From Glaciecola sp. XM2 (GTDB lineage: Bacteria > Pseudomonadota > Gammaproteobacteria > Enterobacterales > Alteromonadaceae), in contig NZ_JAHEOJ010000014.1 in the NCBI RefSeq assembly GCF_018595715.1, positions 372,001 to 436,000 of the forward strand: a stretch of DNA of 64,000 bases, given 5' to 3'. Under the pieces are notes generated by a model. That model did no database searches, was not told the DNA's origin, and was given only the letters and a program-made list of their open reading frames with translations. The translations under genes and the position numbers were made by a program. Positions within the stretch are counted from its first letter, which is position 1. Every line of letters starts with the position of its first letter. Shown piece by piece: positions 27,826 through 35,546 of the stretch.

Positions 27826-29151
27826 TTACATTATCGAACGATAGAACATGGTAGCAATCACCACTGGACAGACAAACTTTACATACCAAGGCCAAATTTT
27901 CCAGAACAAACTGTTCTCAATGTCAGCACTTCCTTGTTTCAACTCGTCTAAAATCTCATTGCGTCGCCATATCCAGCCAGCAAAAATACACAATACTAAC
28001 CCTAATAATGGCTGACTGTATTGATTAGTAACGGTAATAACCAGCCCAAACAACAACTCAAAGTTAAGCACAATGGTTGCGCTTAAAACAAACACCAGTA
28101 TTGTCAAGATGATGGTAGCTTTTTTGCGGCGCATGCCTTTATTATCCACTAAGAATGCCACAGGCACTTCTAGCATCGAGATAGACGACGTTAATGCTGC
28201 AATACTCATCAACAAGAAAAAGGCAGATGCTACGACGGTGCCAACAACCCCCATGGTGGTGAACAACGATGGCAACACTTGAAAAATAAGGGTTGGGCCC
28301 TCTATTAACTTGCCTTCAGAAAATATTTCAACACCGTTCGCTAGCGCCACATACATCGCAGGAATAATTAACATTCCCGCTAAAATAGCAACCCCAATGT
28401 CGACCAAAGCAACCGAGGCTCCCAGTTTTGGCAGGCTTTCTTGAGATTGTATATACGAGCCATATACCAGCATCGTGCCAACCCCTAGAGACATAGAGAA
28501 AAACGCTTGACCCATGGCGTCAATCATCAGATCGGGCGAGAGCACACGCTCTACATCGGGGATGAGAAACACTCGCCAACCCTCAAGTGCACCGTTTTGA
28601 AAACTGACATACACGATGAGAGACACAATGAGTATCAATAACGTCGGCATCAACCGCACAGACCACTTTTCGATGCCACCGCTTACGCCACCGTTTACCA
28701 CCACTGCAGTAACAATCAGGAATATCACCATGAAAATTAAACTGCGTACGCTCGAGTCGGCAGTAAACCAAGGGATGTCGACGGTAATGACACTAAGAAG
28801 TGCATCAACAAGATGAGAGAGCATCCAACCGGCAACGATGCTATAAAAAGCGAGGATAAAGATAACGGTGATGGCACCAACGCTGCCGGTAATAGTACCA
28901 AAGGCATTGCCAGATATGCTGCGCAAAGCATCAATCATGTTTGCGCGCTTGGCTCGGCCAATGATAAGTTCAGCCATTAAAACTGGGTAGGCCAATAAAA
29001 AGGCCATACACAGATACATCAGTACAAATGCTGCGCCGCCATTTTCAGCGACCTTAGTTGGAAAGCCCCAGATATTCCCAAGACCAACCGCAGACCCGGC
29101 AGCGGCTAAAATAAAGCCGATCCGAGATGTGAACAGGCCGCGTGCCGCCAT
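27826..29151 (-). CDS. Sodium-dependent transporter, NSS/SNF family
   Basis: A 441-residue LeuT-fold symporter. The first helix carries the family fingerprint GFILAAAGSAVGLGNIWGFP, with the unwound Na+/substrate region AVGLGN. FSMSLGVGTMLVYGSYI matches helix 6-7, and SSISMLEVP helix 8. The length is that of the short bacterial branch with about 11 helices, often missing the 12th. Substrates of this branch are usually neutral or aromatic amino acids; nothing here fixes which. ATG at 29151 has GAGGTAG upstream. It is the first gene of a two-gene unit with nhaC. Confidence 0.93.
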   Translation of the reverse strand: MAARGLFTSRIGFILAAAGSAVGLGNIWGFPTKVAENGGAAFVLMYLCMAFLLAYPVLMAELIIGRAKRANMIDALRSISGNAFGTITGSVGAITVIFILAFYSIVAGWMLSHLVDALLSVITVDIPWFTADSSVRSLIFMVIFLIVTAVVVNGGVSGGIEKWSVRLMPTLLILIVSLIVYVSFQNGALEGWRVFLIPDVERVLSPDLMIDAMGQAFFSMSLGVGTMLVYGSYIQSQESLPKLGASVALVDIGVAILAGMLIIPAMYVALANGVEIFSEGKLIEGPTLIFQVLPSLFTTMGVVGTVVASAFFLLMSIAALTSSISMLEVPVAFLVDNKGMRRKKATIILTILVFVLSATIVLNFELLFGLVITVTNQYSQPLLGLVLCIFAGWIWRRNEILDELKQGSADIENSLFWKIWPWYVKFVCPVVIATMFYRSIM

Positions 29152-29192
29152 AACTACCTCTTTTTATTATTATTCTCGGTATTGTTATTTTT

Positions 29193-31259
29193 TTAAGACC
29201 GAGTGTTAAACGCGTAACTTCCAGATTCAATCATATCAAACGTAATATTAGCGGCTTCTGTTAAAAACGGGTCGATTTCTTCAAGTGCCTCTGGTAAATC
29301 TCCATCTAGCGACTCTAACAATGGCAACCCTAAGCGACTAAGACGCTCATTGGTACGCTCTAATCGTTTTACTTCATTTTCTTTGCGCTCTGCAAGACGT
29401 TCAGCCTTTACGAGTGATATATATTTTCTGTCTTTATCGAGATTGTATTGCTCAATATCTTTAAATATATACTGAAACTCTGGATCTTTCATCGTACGCG
29501 CAGCATGCTTGGCTGTAAGCACATCGATGGTATTGCGAGTATCAGGAAGGGTTGAATAGTTCGCGCGTTGAATACTATCCCACGGGAGCGCATTTTCTTC
29601 TCGGCTTTCACCCCACTCTTCTGGATCGATTGCAGACGGGTATAGGATATCTGGCAGTACGCCTTTGTGCTGAGTACTTCCACCGCTGATGCGATAAAAC
29701 TTAGCCATTGTGTATTGCACTGCACCGAGTTTGTTATCAAAGAAGTCATATACTCGGCCAAGTGAACGATGCTGTTGCACAGTACCCTTACCGAATGTCT
29801 GTTCACCGATGATGATTGCTCGATTAAAGTCTTGCATGGCTGCTGCAAAGATCTCACTGGCCGACGCGCTGAATCTATCGACTAGCACGGTTAAAGGGCC
29901 ATCGTATTGAACGATACCATCTTTATCTCGATTCACCTCTATATGCCCGCTTTCATGACGAATCTGAACCACCGGACCTTTATCGATAAACAAGCCACTT
30001 AGCGCAACAGACTCGGGCAACGAGCCGCCGCCGTTACCGCGCAGGTCAACAATAATCCCTTCAACGTTTTCTGCTTTTAATTCATCTAGCAACGCAATGA
30101 CATCAACGTGTAGCTGATGATAAAAAGACGGTATTTCGATGACGCCTATCTTCTTACCGGCGTTCGGACCTTCTAAGGGGTTAATGATTTTTGATTTCGC
30201 TTCGCGGTCTTCTAACTTAATCTTGTCACGTACAATAGCAACTTCGACAATGTTTTTAGTGTCGGTTCCGCCTTTTTGCACCTGCAATGTGACCTCACTA
30301 CCTTTTGGCCCTTTGATTAGGTCAACGACATCGTCTAAACGCCAACCGACCACATCGGTAAAGGAAGTATCGTCTTTTTGTGCCACGCCAATAATTTTGT
30401 CTGAAGGCTTAATCGCGCCTGATTTGTCCGCTGGCCCACCAGGGACGACACTGATAATGGTTGTATGCTCTTCTTCAATACGCAGCATAGCACCAATGCC
30501 TTCAAGGGAAAGATTCATGTCTTGTTGAAAGCGTTCGGTTCGCTGAGGTGATAAATAGCTAGTGTGAGCCTCTATACTTCTGGCAAACGAGTTCATCACC
30601 GCCTGAAACACGTCTTCACTTTTAGTTTGACCGAGGCGTTTAATTGCAAGGCTATAGCGTTTTTTCAAGACCTCTTGGGTTTCTTCCCATGTTTTATCCG
30701 CTAACTGCAGATTAAGCGCATCGTACTTAACACGTTGACGCCATAGCTCTTGAATCTCCGCTTCAGTAACAGGCCAATTTGCCTCTTCCCTATCGTAATA
30801 GAACTTATCCCCCTCTTTTGAGAAATCAAAAGGCTCGTCTAACAAAGTAAGTGCGTATTCGAAGCGTTCTTTACGGCGCTCGAGGTTGAGGGAATACATG
30901 TCATAAGCAATGTCCAGGTTGCCAATGCGGATAGCTTCATCAAATTTGTCTTTATTGACAGCAAAGGCATCGATATCAGAGGCCATAAAAAAGTGTTTAC
31001 TGTTGTCTAAAGCATCTAAATACCGCTGAAACATTTTTTCAGACAAGGCATCATCAATTTTGACTTTCTTGTAATGCGCTCGGGTAAATAAGTCAGATAT
31101 TCTTTTGGCAGCGATAGAGTGCTGCTTCTCTTGATTTAGCTCAGGTAAAGTAAAGACTTCGCTAGTAGGTTCAGCCTGTAAAGCCCCTATGCAAAGTAAT
31201 GCAGAAACTGCTAAAACACTGACTCGTACTGAAAATTGCTTCATCTGACTTCTCTGCAT
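29193..31259 (-). CDS. prc: Tail-specific periplasmic protease Prc (Tsp)
   Basis: An S41 peptidase of 688 residues that degrades periplasmic proteins from non-polar C-termini. A signal peptide ends near residue 29 (GALQAEP). The N-terminal helical region is followed by a PDZ domain (about 240-330; LSLEGIGAMLRIEEEH) and the catalytic core. The nucleophile is the middle Ser of FSASASEIF, with the partner Lys in TFGKGTVQ, spaced as in E. coli Prc. The C-terminal charged domain is of the DUF3340 type. A second in-frame ATG (31244) could also be used. It lies 22 bases after proQ, the conserved proQ-prc pair. Confidence 0.97.
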   Translation of the reverse strand: MQRSQMKQFSVRVSVLAVSALLCIGALQAEPTSEVFTLPELNQEKQHSIAAKRISDLFTRAHYKKVKIDDALSEKMFQRYLDALDNSKHFFMASDIDAFAVNKDKFDEAIRIGNLDIAYDMYSLNLERRKERFEYALTLLDEPFDFSKEGDKFYYDREEANWPVTEAEIQELWRQRVKYDALNLQLADKTWEETQEVLKKRYSLAIKRLGQTKSEDVFQAVMNSFARSIEAHTSYLSPQRTERFQQDMNLSLEGIGAMLRIEEEHTTIISVVPGGPADKSGAIKPSDKIIGVAQKDDTSFTDVVGWRLDDVVDLIKGPKGSEVTLQVQKGGTDTKNIVEVAIVRDKIKLEDREAKSKIINPLEGPNAGKKIGVIEIPSFYHQLHVDVIALLDELKAENVEGIIVDLRGNGGGSLPESVALSGLFIDKGPVVQIRHESGHIEVNRDKDGIVQYDGPLTVLVDRFSASASEIFAAAMQDFNRAIIIGEQTFGKGTVQQHRSLGRVYDFFDNKLGAVQYTMAKFYRISGGSTQHKGVLPDILYPSAIDPEEWGESREENALPWDSIQRANYSTLPDTRNTIDVLTAKHAARTMKDPEFQYIFKDIEQYNLDKDRKYISLVKAERLAERKENEVKRLERTNERLSRLGLPLLESLDGDLPEALEEIDPFLTEAANITFDMIESGSYAFNTRS

Positions 31260-31281
31260 CTATATTACCTTTTTAAAACGC

Positions 31282-31926
31282 CTATTCGATAAGTGCACGT
31301 AACTGTTGTTGTTGCACTTTGACCGTCATACCTGAATTAAGTTGCACAAACACACCGTCTTTACCGACCTCTGTCACCGTTGCGGGCATGGGCTGTTTGC
31401 CGACTTTCACCGATACTTTCAAGCCTACTTTTAACCCATCTTCAGTCAATGGAGCAACCTGCATCTTAGTTTGCGCCGGTGCGTTTGGTTTACGTTGTGT
31501 GTTTGAACGCTTGTTTGATGTGCTATCAATGCTTTTGCCACGAGATGCTTTTCGCGCTTGCGGCTTGCGGGCGGGCTTTTGCTGCTCTCGTTTTTCAGCT
31601 GCTTTTGCTTTGCTTTCTTTGAGCTGCTCTTGGGCATGCTGTGCATGTTCAGCTTCGACTATATCGCCAAGCTCGCCAAATAAGTCAACGCGCTGATTAC
31701 CCTCTTTAACTGATGATAGGTACTTCCATCCACTTGTATAATGGCGCAAAGACATTCTCAGAAGGCGTTTACTAAAGTTTTCACTTTCGCCCAGTTCAGT
31801 TGCAAGATCTTGGAATATGCCTATTTTAAGGGGTTTTACTTCCCCGTTGAGGACGAAGCACTTAGGAAATCGCTCAGCCAAATACGCCAAGGCCTCTTTT
31901 ACGTTCGTCAATTTTTGTTGTTCCAT
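31282..31926 (-). CDS. proQ: RNA chaperone ProQ
   Basis: A global sRNA-binding protein of 214 residues. The N-terminal FinO/ProQ domain (about 5-120) contains RFPKCFVLNGEVKPLKIGI, RRMLRHYTSG-like helix residues (LLRMSLRHYTSGWKYL) and RVDLFGE. A basic, glutamine-rich linker follows, and a Tudor/KOW-like end (GLKVSVKVGKQPMPATVTEV). ATG at 31926 is preferred; the open frame begins at a TTG one codon earlier. It starts four bases after the upstream 101-codon gene, with prc following, so msrC, the small acidic gene, proQ and prc are probably one operon. Confidence 0.96.
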   Translation of the reverse strand: MEQQKLTNVKEALAYLAERFPKCFVLNGEVKPLKIGIFQDLATELGESENFSKRLLRMSLRHYTSGWKYLSSVKEGNQRVDLFGELGDIVEAEHAQHAQEQLKESKAKAAEKREQQKPARKPQARKASRGKSIDSTSNKRSNTQRKPNAPAQTKMQVAPLTEDGLKVGLKVSVKVGKQPMPATVTEVGKDGVFVQLNSGMTVKVQQQQLRALIE

Positions 31927-31929
31927 CAA

Positions 31930-32235
31930 TTAGTCTTTTATCGCTGTGTTATCGCCATCTAAGTTGGCATTATTCCAAGTATTGAACAGATGATCCACCC
32001 AATCGAGCAAATCGTCAACCTCAATATCACCTAAATGCTGGTCTCGATGCCAGTACTCCCATGTATCTGAAAGCAATTTCTCTAACTTATCTGTTTCAAT
32101 ATCCTCGTCTGCACGGTCATACACCATGTGCAAAATTTCATTGAGTTGATCACTCGCAAGACTAGGGTCATCGTGCCAGTCATCCATATCTTCAGGTGTA
32201 CTGAGCACCATATGAATATCAACGACGTGCTTCAA
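31930..32235 (-). CDS. Small acidic hypothetical protein between msrC and proQ
   Basis: A very acidic 101-residue protein rich in Asp, Trp and His (EDMDDWHDDPSLASDQL, DTWEYWHRDQHLGDIE, DDLLDWVDHLFNTWNNA). The helical W/D pattern is repeated roughly twice. The TTG at 32235 overlaps the msrC stop as TTGA, which suits translational coupling; an ATG eight codons later (32211) is the alternative. The stop is three bases before the proQ ATG. I do not recognise the family. Its place between an RNA chaperone and a methionine-sulfoxide reductase does not fix a role; the acidity could suit binding a basic partner such as ProQ (speculative). Confidence 0.7.
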   Translation of the reverse strand: MKHVVDIHMVLSTPEDMDDWHDDPSLASDQLNEILHMVYDRADEDIETDKLEKLLSDTWEYWHRDQHLGDIEVDDLLDWVDHLFNTWNNANLDGDNTAIKD

Positions 32236-32717
32236 GATACACTGCTCAGTTGCATCACATGATAATGCTCAACAAAACATGCAACGAGTTGTTCTAAGCC
32301 TTTTTGATCGTCTTCATCAAAACGACTAAAAATTGGGCTATCGATATCTAACACCCCTATTAACTCATCATTTATCACGATTGGAATAACGATTTCTGAG
32401 TTAGAGGCTGCGTCACAAGCAATGTGACCGGCAAAATCATGCACGTCATCTACGCGTTGAGTCGTTCTTGATAGTGCGGCCGTCCCACACACTCCTTTGC
32501 CCATGGCAATTCGAATACAGGCTACTTGCCCTTGAAAGGGGCCTAATACCAACTCCCCCTCTTTATATAAATAAAAACCTGCCCAGTTGACGTTGGCTAA
32601 TTGATTAAACAGCAAGGCACTTAAGTTTGCCATGTTTGCAATTAAATCCTTTTCCCCATGAATAATGGAGCCTGCCTGCTGGACGAGGGTATGATAGAGC
32701 GCTTGTTTGTCGGTCAT
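32232..32717 (-). CDS. msrC: Free methionine-(R)-sulfoxide reductase (GAF domain)
   Basis: A 161-residue single GAF-domain enzyme of the fRMsr (YebR) type, which reduces free Met-R-sulfoxide. Three cysteines stand at 67, 77 and 101, the same spacing (10 and 24) as the catalytic and resolving cysteines of E. coli YebR. Other markers are VNWAGFYLY, the LGPFQG segment and VLDIDSP. In E. coli yebR also neighbours proQ-prc, and the linkage is kept here. It is the first or second gene of the unit, 26 bases after the SIMPL gene. Confidence 0.95.
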   Translation of the reverse strand: MTDKQALYHTLVQQAGSIIHGEKDLIANMANLSALLFNQLANVNWAGFYLYKEGELVLGPFQGQVACIRIAMGKGVCGTAALSRTTQRVDDVHDFAGHIACDAASNSEIVIPIVINDELIGVLDIDSPIFSRFDEDDQKGLEQLVACFVEHYHVMQLSSVS

Positions 32718-32743
32718 ATTGTGTTTACTTAAATAACTCTTGC

Positions 32744-33454
32744 TTAACGTTTAGTGTGGCTGACTGTAAAAAGTTCAAAGACGACTTCTACTTGAGTGCG
32801 TATCGTATTTTCACCGGGCAACGAGGGCGAACCATCAGAAGCGGTGGCCATTAGCATGCGTCCTCGGCTTTCAAACATATGTTCAGGCGGGTTGGTCCCA
32901 TCGCTCATAAACATAACATGCCCTACTTCCATATCCATTACCTTGGCCATCTCTTTTGCTTTTTCACGTGCATCTTTGAGGGCTTCATTAGTCAGTTCGC
33001 GCTTGATTTTTTCAATATTGGTATTAATCAGTTCAAGCTGACTAATTTGCTGAGGCTTGAGCGCAGATACCTGTTCAATCAGAGCGTCAAAAGCATCAAT
33101 GTCGTGATGCGTGAAATACACCGTACGACGATAAACAAAGCCCCGTTGGGTGCGTTGTTGCTCTTTATTTTCAAACCATGGATACACCGTGACATCCATC
33201 GAGCGAATGTTTTCTTCTTTTACACTCAATGCAAGTAACATCTTGGTTGCATCTAGTACATCGTCGTCAACCTTTTGCTTAATACCGACTAAATCTTCAC
33301 CGCGACGCTCGAATGTGAAATGCATCTTAAATGCATCTGGGGTCACTTGATGCGTTGCTTCGCCTGTCACGGCGATGGTTCTCACAGCCTGCGCTGATGC
33401 TGTATTGGCTATTACTAAAAGCGCAATAAAGCCTACTAATTTTATATGAAACAT
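32744..33454 (-). CDS. SIMPL (DUF541) domain periplasmic protein
   Basis: A 236-residue exported protein. A signal peptide ends ANTASAQA. The SIMPL core starts RTIAVTGEATHQVTPDAFKM and continues with a coiled helix pair and the KDAREKAKEMAKVMDMEVGHV segment. Two adjacent ATGs are possible; the second (33454) has better spacing from AGGGG. Bacterial SIMPL-domain proteins (for example BP26/OMP28 and YggE) form oligomeric periplasmic assemblies linked to oxidative stress, which would suit its place before msrC. No enzyme motif is seen. Confidence 0.85.
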   Translation of the reverse strand: MFHIKLVGFIALLVIANTASAQAVRTIAVTGEATHQVTPDAFKMHFTFERRGEDLVGIKQKVDDDVLDATKMLLALSVKEENIRSMDVTVYPWFENKEQQRTQRGFVYRRTVYFTHHDIDAFDALIEQVSALKPQQISQLELINTNIEKIKRELTNEALKDAREKAKEMAKVMDMEVGHVMFMSDGTNPPEHMFESRGRMLMATASDGSPSLPGENTIRTQVEVVFELFTVSHTKR

Positions 33455-33508
33455 CATGTTCCCCTATTTTTTAAACACGCTAATAAGGCTTCGCATATCG
33501 GGTTTAGT

Positions 33509-34144
33509 TTAAATATAATTCAATATCTCACTAAATTCATCTATAACGCCCACTGGCTGATGCTCTAAAAGCGATTCTGATGAGTGCACGCCGTAAGAGA
33601 CACCTAAACGGGGCATGCCGATATTTTGCGCCATCTGCATGTCGTAAACCGTATCGCCCACCATCAACACCGACTCAGGTGGTACCTGCCACGCATCAAT
33701 TAACTGTATCAACATGTCAGAGGAAGGTTTTGATTCTGCCTCATCTGCACATCTCGATGCTGAAAAGTAATGTTTGGTGTCGCTGTGAGACCAGGCCCTT
33801 TCCAGTCCGCGTCTCGCTTTACCGGTGGCCACCCCAAGCACATGTGATTCCTTGAGACTGTTGAGAGTGTCAATAGCCCCGTCAAATAATGGACTGGGTG
33901 TTTGATCTTGCTCTATAAAAATTTGTTTGTAGTGAGAAGCCACGACTTCAGCGCGCTCTAAGTCAATAGCAAACAGTTGAGCAATTGCGGGACGTAAGCT
34001 GATCCCAATAATGTGCTCTACCGCCTCACTACTTGGCACAGGTAAACCCGTCTTAATAGCGGCGAGTTGCATACATGAGACAATTTTTGCCGCAGAATCC
34101 ATGACTGTGCCATCCCAGTCGAAAATAATATGGCTATAGCGCAT
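33509..34144 (-). CDS. HAD-superfamily phosphatase (Gph/PGP-like)
   Basis: A 211-residue class IA HAD hydrolase. Motif I is FDWDGTVMDS with both catalytic Asp. Motif II is the Thr of LGVATGK, motif III is the Lys in ESKPSSDML, and motif IV is MVGDTVYDMQMA. A helical cap lies between residues 15 and 80. ATG at 34144 overlaps the rluC 3' end by 11 bases, so the two are translationally linked. HAD genes commonly follow rluC in gammaproteobacteria. Substrate not determinable; phosphoglycolate-type or nucleotide phosphates are possible. Confidence 0.9.
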   Translation of the reverse strand: MRYSHIIFDWDGTVMDSAAKIVSCMQLAAIKTGLPVPSSEAVEHIIGISLRPAIAQLFAIDLERAEVVASHYKQIFIEQDQTPSPLFDGAIDTLNSLKESHVLGVATGKARRGLERAWSHSDTKHYFSASRCADEAESKPSSDMLIQLIDAWQVPPESVLMVGDTVYDMQMAQNIGMPRLGVSYGVHSSESLLEHQPVGVIDEFSEILNYI

Positions 34145-35081
34145 CAAAACGTTCCTCTATTAACATGCTTAACTTGTCGTCATAAGGAGCAAAAAACGAT
34201 ACCTGCTCTTCCGTTCTCGGATGAATAAAGCGTATTTTTGATGCGTGAAGAAACAATCGTTTGCAACCGAGTCCTTTAATACGTTTATCAAACTCAGGGT
34301 CGCCATACTTAGGATCGCAGGCAATTGGATGCCCCGCATGTAAACAGTGCACCCGAATTTGATGAGTGCGGCCAGTAATTGGCTTGGCCTCTACTAAGGT
34401 ACTGTGAGTATAGGTTTGAAGCACACGATAGTGGGTTTCGCTAGGTTTACCTTCATCGCTTACCTGCACCATGCGCTCTCCACTTTGAAGGGTGTTTTTA
34501 TACAGTGGCGCTTTTACCTTTCCTCGGTTTTTTGGCCAAGTGCCGCTCACCAATGCGTGGTAAATTTTATCGACTTGATTATTGCGTAACTGTTCGTGCA
34601 AATGACGAAGGGCTGAGCGCTTCTTTGCAATCAGCAAACAGCCTGAAGTGTCCCTATCTAAACGATGCACCAGCTCGAGAAAAGGCGCGTTAGGACGTAA
34701 AATACGCAAACCTTCAATCACACCGTAATGCAAACCACTGCCGCCATGCACTGCTACGCCAGAGGGCTTGTTAAGCACAATGAGTCGTTCGTCCTCATAC
34801 AATATCGCGGATTCTAAGTATGCGACTTGCTGCGCAGAGACATCTACCGCCGCTGGCGCTTCAAGGCGCACAGGTGGAATACGAATCTCATCGTTAGCTT
34901 GTAGTTTGTACTCGGGCTTAACCCGCTTTTTATTCACGCGAATTTCACCTTTTCGCAAAATCCGGTAAATTTTGCTTTTAGGCACACCTTTTAGCACTCG
35001 CATGAGATAATTGTCGATGCGCTGATGTTGCTCATCTTCTTCTATGCGAACAAATTGCACTTTATCGTAGGAAGTTGTCAT
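34134..35081 (-). CDS. rluC: 23S rRNA pseudouridine(955/2504/2580) synthase
   Basis: The enzyme isomerises U955, U2504 and U2580 near the peptidyl-transferase centre. An N-terminal S4 domain (KSKIYRILRKGEIRVNKKRV) is followed by the RluA-type catalytic domain. The active-site Asp is in LVHRLDRDTSGCLLIAK, and RTHQIRVH is conserved. ATG at 35081 (315 residues) is chosen over an in-frame TTG four codons earlier. The gene is divergent from rne across 465 bases, as in enterobacteria. Confidence 0.95.
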   Translation of the reverse strand: MTTSYDKVQFVRIEEDEQHQRIDNYLMRVLKGVPKSKIYRILRKGEIRVNKKRVKPEYKLQANDEIRIPPVRLEAPAAVDVSAQQVAYLESAILYEDERLIVLNKPSGVAVHGGSGLHYGVIEGLRILRPNAPFLELVHRLDRDTSGCLLIAKKRSALRHLHEQLRNNQVDKIYHALVSGTWPKNRGKVKAPLYKNTLQSGERMVQVSDEGKPSETHYRVLQTYTHSTLVEAKPITGRTHQIRVHCLHAGHPIACDPKYGDPEFDKRIKGLGCKRLFLHASKIRFIHPRTEEQVSFFAPYDDKLSMLIEERFDAL

Positions 35082-35546
35082 AAGACCTTGCAATACTTGT
35101 AAATTTTCTCGACATTTCGATATCTAGCGTTAAGTTTCTGTGATAGTATCACGTCTTGTGTGATTTGGTTGCTCGATATGTGGGCAAACGCCCTAAGACC
35201 AAGTGAAAAGACTTGGCGCAATCAAATAGCAAATTCGCTGAATTATTAAAGACGCGAGTACATTGCACATAATTTTTTTTAGATGTTTAAATGATGGTTA
35301 TCGCACAAGCGAAGCATTACAGCTAGTCATTTAAGCCAATACCATGACGTCATACTTGACCGAATAGCAAACAGATTTACCTCCGGGGTATTAGAAGTTA
35401 CCGCTGGAGAAGATAAAACGAAATGAATCATTGTCACTCACAAAACAAAATGTTTTGTACAATTTGATGCCGTATTTAGCACAATCGCGAGATTCTGCTG
35501 TGTATTTGTTTGCTGCTAGGTCTGGTAAATAACAGAGCTAGACAAT
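35082..35546 (+). promoter_or_regulatory. rluC-rne divergent region and probable rne leader
   Basis: 465 bases without a sizeable gene. A strong hairpin lies at 35381-35409: CTCCGGGGTA pairs with TACCGCTGGAG through ten pairs and one bulge, around an 8-base loop. A smaller stem, ACAAAA/TTTTGT, lies near 35445-35460. A 14-codon ORF (35423-35467, MNHCHSQNKMFCTI) starts 14 bases after the hairpin's GGAG. In E. coli the rne mRNA has a structured leader of over 300 nt through which RNase E limits its own synthesis; the length and hairpins here fit that, by inference. Promoters for either gene could not be placed with confidence. Confidence 0.55.
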
